Assembly (NCBI GenBank): GCA_027294925.1
Contig: JAPULM010000589.1
Span: forward strand, 1 to 16,362
Source of the DNA: a bacterium
Lineage (GTDB): Bacteria > Tectomicrobia > Entotheonellia > Entotheonellales > Entotheonellaceae
DNA length: 16,362 nt
Direction of reading: 5' to 3'
Shown: piece after piece, positions 7,545-14,929 of the stretch
Numbering within the stretch: the stretch's first letter is position 1
How the letters are laid out: each line of letters opens with the position of its first letter
Notes under the pieces: model-generated
What the model saw: the letters and a program-made list of their open reading frames with translations, nothing else
Told to the model about the DNA's origin: nothing
Database searches by the model: none
Made by a program: the position numbers and the translations under genes

Positions 7545-9629
7545 GTGCGGTGTCTAGATAAAATTCTGATCGTAGACGATCACCCCACTAATGTGGCGAT
7601 TTTAGAAGAAGAGCTTGGCGACAATTATGCGTTATCAACCGCCCTGTCAGGCGAGGCGGCTTTGAGGCAGGTTATCGAGTTTCAGCCTGATCTTATGCTG
7701 TTGGACATTATGATGCCGGGTATGGATGGCCTCACTGTTCTCAGTGCGTTGCGGCAAACGTATTCCGCATCTGCTTTACCTATTATTATGGTAACGGCAA
7801 AACATGATAGCACTGAAATTGTCAAAGTGCTCAATATGGGAGCCAACGATTACATAACAAAACCTATCGATTTTCCTGTGGCCCTTGCTCGTATTCGCAT
7901 CCAGCTGTCTCGGAAACGGGCGGAAGATGCGCTACGTCTGAGCTATGAGCGCTATGAACTTGCTATGCGAGGCGCCAATGACGGGTTGTGGGATTGGAAT
8001 TTATTATCCAATGAGGTTTATTTTGCGCCACGCTGGGCGGCGATGTTTGGTTGGGAGGAGAATAATATTGCTGCCTGTCTAGACGAGTGGTTTAATCGTG
8101 TACATCCCGAAGACCTCGATGATCTCAAAGCGGCAATTGCCGACCATGTTAAAGGCGTCACCCCTCATTTTGAACATGAGCATCGGATGATGCATCGGGA
8201 TGGCACCCATCGTTGGATATTGGGTCGGGGGCTGGCGTTGCGAGATGGTGATGGGCGGGCGTATCGTATGGCTGGATCGCTGACTGATATGACCGAACGC
8301 CGGATGGTAGATGCCCTGACCGGTATGCCGAATCGGCTTTTATTTCTGGATCGTCTGGGGCAAGCTATTGAGTTAGCTAAGCGACGTCCAGACTACCTTT
8401 TTGCAGTATTTCTGTTGAATCTTGATCGTTTTAAAGTGGTAAATGAGAGTTTGGGTCCCGCCATTGGCGATCAACTGCTCAGCCGTGCCGCACAACGGCT
8501 TGAACAGTGTTTGCGCGCCAGTCATACCGTTGGACGTAGGGGCGCTGCACGTTCTGCTACCACTGCCCGTTTGGGGGGGGACGAGTTTGGCATTCTACTC
8601 AGAGATATTTCCGACGTCAGTGACACCATGCGTGTTGCCAATCGGCTTCAGGAGGAACTGAGTACATCATTTCAGATTGATGCACATGAGGTGTTTACGA
8701 CTGCTAGTATTGGGGTCGCGTTGAGTACCACAGGGTATGACCAGCCGGAAAATTTTCTGCGTGACGCCGAAATTGCTCTCCACCGCGCCAAGGCACGTGG
8801 AGGCGCCTGTTGTGAAGTATTTGATGTGAACATGCACACGCGGGCCGTGGCACGCTTGAAGATGGAAACTGAGTTGCGACAGGCGATTGAGAAGCAAGAG
8901 TTTTGTCTCTACTATCAACCTATTGTATTTCTGACAACGGGGGCCATTGAAGGGTTTGAAGCACTGGTGCGTTGGCAGCATCCCGAAAGAGGACTCATTT
9001 CCCCAGCCGATTTTATCCCAGTGGCAGAAGAAACAGGACAGATTTTGTCTATTGGGGCCTGGGTTTTACAGGAAGCTTGCCGTTGTATGAGCAATTGGCA
9101 GAGCAAGTTTTCTAGCAATCCTCCCTTGTTTGTCAGCGTTAACCTGTCGCCTAGGCAGTTTGAACAAGCTGACCTCGTTGAACAGATTGGCAACATACTT
9201 CGGAACAGCGGTCTACCACCTCAGAGTCTCAAACTGGAGATTACTGAGAGCATGCTGATGGATAATGTTACCTCCATCGTCCATCAATTGGAGCAATTAC
9301 GCGCCATGGGTATGCAAGTGAGTCTCGATGACTTTGGCACCGGTTATTCTTCTTTGAGTTATCTGCATCGCTTTCCAATTGATTACTTAAAGATAGATCG
9401 CTCCTTTGTGAGCCGTCTGGATGCCGATAGCAAAGATGTAGAGATTACCAAGGCCATCGTGACGTTAGCGCATAATCTTCGCATGCAAGTGGTTGCCGAG
9501 GGAATTGAAACCTCAGAACAGTTACTTCATCTCAAAATGACCGGGTGTGAATACGGGCAGGGTTATTATATTTCTAAACCGGTGGCCGCTGAAGTTGCTG
9601 AGACCCTGATTGACACGGTGCATGTCTAG
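7545..9629 (+). CDS. Response regulator with PAS, GGDEF and EAL domains (cyclic-di-GMP turnover)
   Basis: A cytoplasmic 694-residue signalling protein. The REC domain is at 5-125, with acidic D11/D12, phospho-acceptor D54 in LLDIMMPGMDG and K106 in ITKPIDF. A PAS domain spans about 135-250 (GANDGLWDWN, FEHEHRMMHRDGTHRWILGR). The GGDEF domain spans about 253-425 with an intact GGDEF (344-348), so it may make cyclic-di-GMP. The EAL domain spans about 437-690 with EALVRWQHP, NLSPRQF, EITESM, DDFGTGYSS, KIDRSFV, AEGIET and QGYYISKP all present, so phosphodiesterase activity is likely. No RxxD inhibitory site precedes GGDEF; that spot holds an Arg/Ala-rich insert (330-340). The start is GTG, with AGGAG 7 bases upstream. 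No histidine kinase is adjacent, so its phosphodonor is unknown. The net activity cannot be told from sequence. Confidence 0.95.
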   Translation: MRCLDKILIVDDHPTNVAILEEELGDNYALSTALSGEAALRQVIEFQPDLMLLDIMMPGMDGLTVLSALRQTYSASALPIIMVTAKHDSTEIVKVLNMGANDYITKPIDFPVALARIRIQLSRKRAEDALRLSYERYELAMRGANDGLWDWNLLSNEVYFAPRWAAMFGWEENNIAACLDEWFNRVHPEDLDDLKAAIADHVKGVTPHFEHEHRMMHRDGTHRWILGRGLALRDGDGRAYRMAGSLTDMTERRMVDALTGMPNRLLFLDRLGQAIELAKRRPDYLFAVFLLNLDRFKVVNESLGPAIGDQLLSRAAQRLEQCLRASHTVGRRGAARSATTARLGGDEFGILLRDISDVSDTMRVANRLQEELSTSFQIDAHEVFTTASIGVALSTTGYDQPENFLRDAEIALHRAKARGGACCEVFDVNMHTRAVARLKMETELRQAIEKQEFCLYYQPIVFLTTGAIEGFEALVRWQHPERGLISPADFIPVAEETGQILSIGAWVLQEACRCMSNWQSKFSSNPPLFVSVNLSPRQFEQADLVEQIGNILRNSGLPPQSLKLEITESMLMDNVTSIVHQLEQLRAMGMQVSLDDFGTGYSSLSYLHRFPIDYLKIDRSFVSRLDADSKDVEITKAIVTLAHNLRMQVVAEGIETSEQLLHLKMTGCEYGQGYYISKPVAAEVAETLIDTVHV

Positions 9630-9683
9630 ATCTAGTTAATAGTCGGGGCGTCCGACCCGTTGAGGCTAGTTCTGCATACCGTA

Positions 9684-9731
9684 ATTATCTCGCCAAGCTG
9701 GTAGTCGGAGTCTGTTGAGGTCAGAGATAAT
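9684..9731. repeat. Inverted repeat in the convergent gap
   Basis: ATTATCTC (9684-9691) and GAGATAAT (9724-9731) are exact reverse complements separated by 32 bases, in the 142-base gap between the convergent GGDEF/EAL and oxidoreductase genes. A long-loop hairpin serving both genes is possible, but no T-run follows on either strand, so I do not call it an intrinsic terminator. Confidence 0.3.
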
Positions 9732-9771
9732 CCGATGTTTAAAAGCACTTAAGAACTGCTGCCCGGTTCTA

Positions 9772-10965
9772 CTAGTCAGTAAACTGTGCCTTGAAATGGT
9801 CCGCCGCGAGATCATAGTTCCATTCCGAGTGCTGCATCATCAAGGCGCCTAAGCGGCCGATCTCGTCGGCAGATTTTGCAGCACTACCGTTACCACCAAT
9901 GAGCACACCAAGACGGCCGCCTGCCAGCCGCTCGGCATAAACCTGCCCGCTGTTTGTATTCGTTGTGACGCAGGTATCCGTATGAATTGTCACGGGTCGT
10001 AAATCACGTACAACAGCATATAAAATCTCAGTAAGACGGCGCGATGATGTGTCACTTCCGGAACTGCGAAACCAGTCCTGCAAGTCGGCCAGGGTGGATA
10101 AAGTTGGATCATTGTAGCCGCCACCAATCTTCAGAAAATACGTTCCGTCGGGATATTGAATCGGCGGTAGAATATAACAACGACTTGCCAGATCACGGGG
10201 CTTATAAATGATGCTCGGCATGTAACGCAAGCGCTCAACCTCAGCCGCATCGAGTTCCATCAAGACAATGGTGCGGGCATAGACGCTGAGGGCGAGAGGC
10301 CGGGGTAGCAATGCCTTAGCGTTACTAAAACCACCGGTTGCTAGCAGAACGTTCTCAGCACGATAGATATGACCTTCGTCAGTATGGACCTCAATATCAT
10401 CGTAGGTTTGGCGGAGTGCTTTAACCGTTTCCGGAATTAAGCTTGCGCCTTGCTGCTGCGCCACGCTCGCTTGCGCTCGCACCTGCGCTCTTGGGCTTAT
10501 ATGCCCAGCGCCGTGTGGCTGGTACAGAGCAATTGAATCGGGTTCGAATGTGAGATAGGGGAAACGCTCGGCCAGTGCCGTGCCGGTATATGTTTCATAC
10601 GGGATGTCAAGTTCGGCAGCGACCTGTTGGACATGGGGGATAAAATGGTCAGGGCGGTCCGGGGCAGCGACCATCAGATGCCCAACGTCGTAATAGAATG
10701 GAATGCCGCTGCTGGCTTCAAGGGCGCGGTATCGTGCGATCGAGCGTTGGGCCAGTAACGCCCAAATGCGATCGGGGTCCAAAGCACGGGTAATACGGCC
10801 TTCGTCATAGTGACTGCCAAAAACCCCTTGATGAGGCGCCCGATCAGTCGGTTCGTCTGGGCCGATAAGTGCGACACGCTGTTGTGTGGCTGATAGATGC
10901 CGCGTCGCAGCGGCACCCAATAGGCCTTTGCCAATAATGATATATGCATATGGGGAGTCGTTCAC
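9772..10965 (-). CDS. FAD-dependent amine oxidoreductase of the DAO family (sarcosine-oxidase-like)
   Basis: A 397-residue flavoprotein. The dinucleotide-binding motif YIIIGKGLLGAA is at 8-19 (GxGxxG). The segment GVFGSHYDEGRITR resembles the early motif of monomeric sarcosine and N-methyltryptophan oxidases. LLATGGFSN (207-215) is the second FAD contact. Cys332 in DTCVTTNT lines up with the Cys of TCMYTNT that binds FAD covalently in monomeric sarcosine oxidase. GVLIGGNGSAAKSA closes the FAD site. It probably oxidises an N-methyl or secondary amine, giving an imine and then an aldehyde plus amine; the true substrate is unknown. I chose GTG 10965 with GAGG 6 bases upstream, 11 bases after the lipM stop; a longer frame from 11022 would overlap lipM. 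As the last gene of the gcvT operon it may supply glycine. Confidence 0.82.
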   Translation of the reverse strand: MNDSPYAYIIIGKGLLGAAATRHLSATQQRVALIGPDEPTDRAPHQGVFGSHYDEGRITRALDPDRIWALLAQRSIARYRALEASSGIPFYYDVGHLMVAAPDRPDHFIPHVQQVAAELDIPYETYTGTALAERFPYLTFEPDSIALYQPHGAGHISPRAQVRAQASVAQQQGASLIPETVKALRQTYDDIEVHTDEGHIYRAENVLLATGGFSNAKALLPRPLALSVYARTIVLMELDAAEVERLRYMPSIIYKPRDLASRCYILPPIQYPDGTYFLKIGGGYNDPTLSTLADLQDWFRSSGSDTSSRRLTEILYAVVRDLRPVTIHTDTCVTTNTNSGQVYAERLAGGRLGVLIGGNGSAAKSADEIGRLGALMMQHSEWNYDLAADHFKAQFTD

Positions 10966-10976
10966 GAATAACCTCG

Positions 10977-11852
10977 CTATAGGTATTTGCTGGCGGCTGT
11001 GTCTGCAAGATTGCGCCGCCAAGCAGCGGCGCCCTCAAGATTCCATACGCTGGTCGCATACTTGCTTGTACGGAGTTCGGTTGCTAGGCGTTCTTCCACC
11101 AATTCTAAAGGGTTTTGGATCATGGTGATACCAAAAGAATCCGCAAAAGCCTCTTGCAGAGCCTGATGCAGGGTTGGTATTGCGATGGGGGCCGGCGCAA
11201 TCTCGTTGACGGCTGTCATGGTGCTATAGGCTTCTTGCACCAGGGCCGCTTGATGACCCAATGGGGTCTGTAGACACTGAAAAAGACGTGCCCGGTTAAT
11301 TTCTAGAGGAATGGCGCCATGTTGTAAGAGCGATTTACGCGTGCGCTTTTGGGCGCTACCGATGATTTTTCTGCCGGCCGCACTAATTTCATAGCGTGCC
11401 AAAGCCGAGAAACAGGCCGCAGATGATGGTATGCGAGGTGATGGCCGGCGGCGTTGAGCGCGTTCAAAGTGCACGGCTAATCCCAACTGCTGCAAAGCGG
11501 CTGTCAGGGCAAGACCAATCCGGCGATAATGTTCGGTCAGGGTAGTTGGCTCCTGCGACGACGTGGTGGGCAAGACAACGCTATAGGTTACTTCGCGGTC
11601 ATGAAGAACCGCTCGACCTCCTGTCGGGCGACGTATGACGCCTACACCATGTTGCCGGCAGGCTGTCAAGTCGACCTCTTTAGCAGCGTTTTGAGCGTAG
11701 CCCAGAGAAAGGGTTGGCGTGTCCCAAGCGTATACCCGCAAGGTTGGCGGCGCGGCGCCTGCCTCGTGGGTTAGCAGGATGGCTTCGTCGATGGCCATAT
11801 TGCTGGCCGCATCACGAACTCCTGTATCGAGAAAGCGCCACGACTGTTGCAT
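10977..11852 (-). CDS. lipM: LipM-like octanoyl-[acyl carrier protein]:protein octanoyltransferase (lipoate ligase fold)
   Basis: Transfers an octanoyl (or lipoyl) group to the lysine of a lipoyl domain such as GcvH. The protein has 291 residues and the biotin/lipoate-ligase fold: TLRVYAWDTPTLSLGYAQ (37-54), RRPTGGRAVLHD (74-85), an active-site-like Cys147 in AACFS, GRKIIGSAQ (160-168) with the conserved Lys162, and LQHGAIPL (176-183). The Cys and the absence of an LplA C-terminal domain favour the LipM octanoyltransferase over ATP-dependent LplA; LipM of Bacillus acts on GcvH. An Arg/Pro-rich insertion (131-144) precedes the Cys. I chose ATG 11852; an in-frame TTG at 11855 directly before it has the better-spaced AAGGA site. 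It follows gcvH with a 114-base gap and precedes the DAO gene by 11 bases. LplA activity is not excluded. Confidence 0.82.
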   Translation of the reverse strand: MQQSWRFLDTGVRDAASNMAIDEAILLTHEAGAAPPTLRVYAWDTPTLSLGYAQNAAKEVDLTACRQHGVGVIRRPTGGRAVLHDREVTYSVVLPTTSSQEPTTLTEHYRRIGLALTAALQQLGLAVHFERAQRRRPSPRIPSSAACFSALARYEISAAGRKIIGSAQKRTRKSLLQHGAIPLEINRARLFQCLQTPLGHQAALVQEAYSTMTAVNEIAPAPIAIPTLHQALQEAFADSFGITMIQNPLELVEERLATELRTSKYATSVWNLEGAAAWRRNLADTAASKYL

Positions 11853-11966
11853 CAACGCTCATCCTTAGTACAGCAGCATACAAAAGAGGGCATAAATTAA
11901 TCACACCATAATAGTCTGCGTCTTGGATATGGTTCTCTTAATTGCGGTGCGCAGCACTTAGTCCGA

Positions 11967-12356
11967 TCAGGATTGCTCCTGCTCGATGTAGGTCTGATAG
12001 GCCGTGGCGCTAAGGAGCTGCTGGAAATCGTCGGGATTCGACATGTCGATAATAATCATCCAGCCTTCTCCGTAAGGGGATTCATTGACCAGTTCCGGGC
12101 GGTCTTCCAAGGCCGCGTTGACCTCGACGACCGTCCCACATATGGGGACGTAGAGATCGGAAACCGCTTTAACGGACTCGATCACGCCAAAGGTTCCCAT
12201 GGCTTCGATATCGGTTCCCACCGTCGGTAATTCGACATAGACAACATCGCCGAGTTCATCTTGGGCAAAGTCGGTGATACCGACCACAACACGGCTGCCA
12301 TCCAGTCGTACCCATTCGTGTTCTTTACTGTATCTTAAATCATCCGGGAATTCCAT
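11967..12356 (-). CDS. gcvH: Glycine cleavage system H protein (lipoyl carrier)
   Basis: The H protein shuttles the aminomethyl group of glycine between the P, T and L proteins on a lipoyl-lysine arm. Its 129 residues match the family length. The lipoyl site is Lys63 in VIESVKAVSDLYVP. Other family marks are YSKEHEWVRLD (9-19), GITDFAQDELGDVVYVELP (26-44), VNESPYGEGWMI and ATAYQTYIEQE. A strong GAGGAG site lies 7 bases before the ATG. It follows gcvT by 46 bases and precedes a lipM-like gene, whose product probably acylates Lys63. A 114-base gap follows without a recognised terminator or promoter. Confidence 0.97.
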   Translation of the reverse strand: MEFPDDLRYSKEHEWVRLDGSRVVVGITDFAQDELGDVVYVELPTVGTDIEAMGTFGVIESVKAVSDLYVPICGTVVEVNAALEDRPELVNESPYGEGWMIIIDMSNPDDFQQLLSATAYQTYIEQEQS

Positions 12357-12402
12357 TTCTAAGCTCCTCAGGATTGTTGCCTGGTCGATGGCGTGTTTTG
12401 GC

Positions 12403-13518
12403 TCAGCGCTTTACCCGGTGGGGTACAAAGGGGGGGCGTACAATCCGGGCCTGGACCGTTTTTTGGCGAATGGTAATAGTGAATTCAGTCCCGACCCCGG
12501 CATAGTCTCGTTGCACCAGCGCCGTACCAATCGCCTGCCCTAAGGTCGGAGACAGGGTACCGCTGGTGACCTCGCCAATCGGCCGTCCTTGATACGTAAC
12601 CGGATAATGAGCGCGAGGGATACCGCGTTCTTGCATCATAAAGCTAGCCAGGCGGCGCTGCGCTCCCTGTTCTTTCAGATGGCTTAAGGCTTGGCGGCCG
12701 ATAAAATCCCCTTTGCTCAACTTAACCGCCCAACCGAGCCCAATCTCAAATGGCGTTGTGGTTTCATCCATATCCGTGCCATAGAGCAAATAACGCGCTT
12801 CCAAGCGCAACGTGTCACGTGCTCCGAGGCCAACGGGTAGTAAGTTGACGTGGCGTCCGGCTGCCATGAGCATTTGCCACAGGTCCGGGGCCTGCTCGGT
12901 GTCGATCATCACCTCAAAGCCATCCTCACCGGTATAGCCTGTGCGACAGAGTAACACGGCTTGCCCATTTAATGTTGTTGGCAAAGCCCGATAATAGGCC
13001 AACTGAGATAGGTCGTCATGGGTCAACGGCTGCAAAATTGCCTCTGCCTCAGGTCCCTGCAAAGCCAATAGCGCTTTCCCACTACTTAGGTTGCGAGCCT
13101 CGGCGCCTACTGCGAGATGTTTCGTTACCCAGGCAAAATCTTTGTCGATATTACCCGCATTAACGATCAGGAGAAAACGATCGGCTGCCAGACGGCATAC
13201 CGTTAAATCGTCAATGATGCCACCATCTTCATTGCACATGGTGGTGTATTGGAGTTGATTGGTCTGCAGCCGTCGTACGTCATTGGTCGTCAAGTATTGT
13301 ACGGCGGTTTCTGCCTGCGGGCCGCTGATTTCAAATTCGCCCATATGGCTGACGTCGAACAGCCCTGCATGGGTGCGTACACGTCGATGTTCCTCGATAA
13401 TGCTGTGGTACGAAAGCGGCATTTCCCAGCCGCTGAAAGTGACCATGCGTGCGCCGAGCTGGCGATGGATCGTATCCAGGGGCGTCCGTTTTATGTTGGC
13501 GTTGGTGGCTGTGGGCAT
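12403..13518 (-). CDS. gcvT: Glycine cleavage system aminomethyltransferase (T protein)
   Basis: GcvT moves the one-carbon unit from aminomethyl-GcvH to tetrahydrofolate, making 5,10-methylene-THF and ammonia. The 371-residue product has the family motifs: HAGLFDVSHMGEFEISGP (50-67), CNEDGGIIDDLTV (95-107) with the catalytic Asp at 103 or 104, GYTGEDGFEV (194-203), ARDTLRLEARYLLYGTDM (233-250), PFEIGLGWAVKL (256-267) and the C-terminal IPRAHYPV region. I chose ATG 13518, where GAGA lies 7 bases upstream; ATG 13539 is in frame with no better site. It is the first gene of the gcvT-gcvH-lipM-DAO operon with a promoter at 13593-13621. No gcvP follows. No glycine riboswitch motif is visible in the leader of about 70 bases. 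Confidence 0.97.
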   Translation of the reverse strand: MPTATNANIKRTPLDTIHRQLGARMVTFSGWEMPLSYHSIIEEHRRVRTHAGLFDVSHMGEFEISGPQAETAVQYLTTNDVRRLQTNQLQYTTMCNEDGGIIDDLTVCRLAADRFLLIVNAGNIDKDFAWVTKHLAVGAEARNLSSGKALLALQGPEAEAILQPLTHDDLSQLAYYRALPTTLNGQAVLLCRTGYTGEDGFEVMIDTEQAPDLWQMLMAAGRHVNLLPVGLGARDTLRLEARYLLYGTDMDETTTPFEIGLGWAVKLSKGDFIGRQALSHLKEQGAQRRLASFMMQERGIPRAHYPVTYQGRPIGEVTSGTLSPTLGQAIGTALVQRDYAGVGTEFTITIRQKTVQARIVRPPFVPHRVKR

Positions 13519-13592
13519 CGTGTGATCTCGTGGCAGCATGCCGCATGGCTCGACACGTTGACAGGCAGATGAGGTCAGGGATAAGCGAACGT

Positions 13593-13621
13593 ACTATAGC
13601 AAAAATAGGTTGGAAATTCAA
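13593..13621 (-). promoter_or_regulatory. Candidate sigma70 promoter of the gcvT operon
   Basis: Minus strand: TTGAAT (13621-13616, four of six), a 17-base spacer and TATAGT (13598-13593, five of six). The predicted start lies about 68 bases before the gcvT ATG. It stands back-to-back with the promoter of the amidohydrolase gene, about 17 bases away. Confidence 0.5.
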
Positions 13622-13637
13622 ACGCGTCGTTCCTATC

Positions 13638-13666
13638 TTGCCTTCACTGGGCGACTCGTCTATGAT
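13638..13666 (+). promoter_or_regulatory. Candidate sigma70 promoter of the amidohydrolase-SDR genes
   Basis: Plus strand: TTGCCT (13638-13643, four of six), a 17-base spacer and TATGAT (13661-13666, five of six). It leaves a leader of about 70 bases to the ATG at 13743. The close divergent layout with the gcvT promoter would allow joint control, though no operator palindrome is obvious. Confidence 0.45.
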
Positions 13667-13742
13667 AGCCAGCAAATCGATCGTATCCTTGCAGCATACA
13701 TTTGTAGCATCTGGCTCGGATGAATAGTATGGAGGCATCATT

Positions 13743-14876
13743 ATGACCACCCTGGCGATCTCAGCGGATTCTCATATGGACCTGACCTACATGCCCCATG
13801 ATGCCTTTACCAGCCGTGTGGCTCAGAAATGGAAGGACCGCGTACCTTATATCGTGGAAACATCGGAAGGTAAATTTTGGCACGGGGATGGCCTCAGGTT
13901 GTCGCGCTTTGGATACTATGGCCCGGGCTTGAACGCCGGCAAACGTGGTGCCCTGTTAGTGGCGGAAGGTTTTGCTAGTGGCGAGAAAACCAGCCCCGCC
14001 GATCCGGTGTTGCGCCGCCAGGATCAAGAGCGTGATGGCGTCGTGTGTGAGGTGATCTACGGTATTTTGGGTTTGTCGAAGGGGCTAACGGGCGGCAGCG
14101 GACTGCGTGACCCGGAACTCGTGCACGTGGTGTATCATGCCTACAATGATTTCATCTCGGAGTTTAACGCTCAGGCGCCGAAGGCCTTCTGCGGTCTAGG
14201 CTGTATTCCGAATCACCATGTGAAGGCTGCGGTTGAGGAAGCCAAATACTGTGTCGAGCAGGGGCTGAAAGGGGCAGCGTTTGTCGCCTGGACTCCGGAG
14301 TATCCGATTTGGCATGAACACTGGGAGCCACTCTGGTCAGTCGCAGAGGAGATGGGGTTAATCATTTCGCCGCATGTGTTTGAAGGTGGCGCGTCGATCG
14401 TCAATAAAATGGGAGGGGATGATGTGCCGGGGCCGAAGGGCGCCTGGTTGGTGGTATCGCCAATGCAATTGGATGAAGTGTTGACCTCAATGGTGTTTAG
14501 TGGTATTCCGGAGCGCCATCCGAATCTCAAAATTGTCTTGGGCGAAAGCGGTATCGGCTGGCTCCCGTATGTGCTAGAGCGTATGGACTATACATATGAA
14601 GACCGGCTAACCGATCATATTACGCTGTCACTCAAGCCGAGCGAATATTTCCAGCGGCAAATTTACGCCACTTTCCAAAAAGATGCTATTGGCATTCGTA
14701 TGATGGGCGAGATTGCACCGGATAATGTCATGTGGGCCAGTGATTATCCACATCGTGATGGCACCTGGCCGGAGTCGCAGCAGGCGATTGAGGAACAATT
14801 CGCCGGTGTGGATGAGACATTAAAACGGAAGATGTTGTGGGAAAATGTGGTTAATCTCTATGGTCTGGACGTTTAA
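13743..14876 (+). CDS. Amidohydro_2 family metal-dependent hydrolase or decarboxylase
   Basis: A 377-residue TIM-barrel enzyme of the amidohydrolase-related family, which includes aminocarboxymuconate semialdehyde and hydroxybenzoate decarboxylases. The N-terminal SADSHMD gives metal ligands Asp9 and His11. Other likely site residues are His211 in IISPHVFEGG, Glu268 in IVLGESGIGWLPYVLERMD and Asp334 in WASDYPHRDGTWP, the usual C-terminal Asp motif. The first motif is DSH rather than the HxH of classical amidohydrolases. The substrate is unknown. GGAGG lies 7 bases before the ATG. An SDR gene follows after 53 bases, suggesting a short catabolic pathway in which both act on related intermediates. 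This is an inference from adjacency. Confidence 0.85.
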   Translation: MTTLAISADSHMDLTYMPHDAFTSRVAQKWKDRVPYIVETSEGKFWHGDGLRLSRFGYYGPGLNAGKRGALLVAEGFASGEKTSPADPVLRRQDQERDGVVCEVIYGILGLSKGLTGGSGLRDPELVHVVYHAYNDFISEFNAQAPKAFCGLGCIPNHHVKAAVEEAKYCVEQGLKGAAFVAWTPEYPIWHEHWEPLWSVAEEMGLIISPHVFEGGASIVNKMGGDDVPGPKGAWLVVSPMQLDEVLTSMVFSGIPERHPNLKIVLGESGIGWLPYVLERMDYTYEDRLTDHITLSLKPSEYFQRQIYATFQKDAIGIRMMGEIAPDNVMWASDYPHRDGTWPESQQAIEEQFAGVDETLKRKMLWENVVNLYGLDV

Positions 14877-14929
14877 CGACATCTTATGGCGCAGCACTAG
14901 GCATGGAATTAACCGTGGAGAGAGGTTAG

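Noticed and set aside
8667..9196. Two minus-strand frames inside the GGDEF/EAL gene
   Set aside because: They lie antisense to fully conserved GGDEF and EAL motifs and have no independent support.
9630..9771. Intrinsic terminator between the convergent genes
   Set aside because: The short GTCGG/CCGAC hairpin at 9642-9656 and the long-loop repeat at 9684-9731 lack T-runs on either strand.
13519..13592. Glycine riboswitch in front of gcvT
   Set aside because: The leader is only about 70 bases and I see no conserved glycine-aptamer core.
13331..13750. Minus-strand frame of 139 codons over the gcvT start
   Set aside because: It lies out of frame over the conserved N-terminal part of gcvT and across both promoters; the product has no family features.
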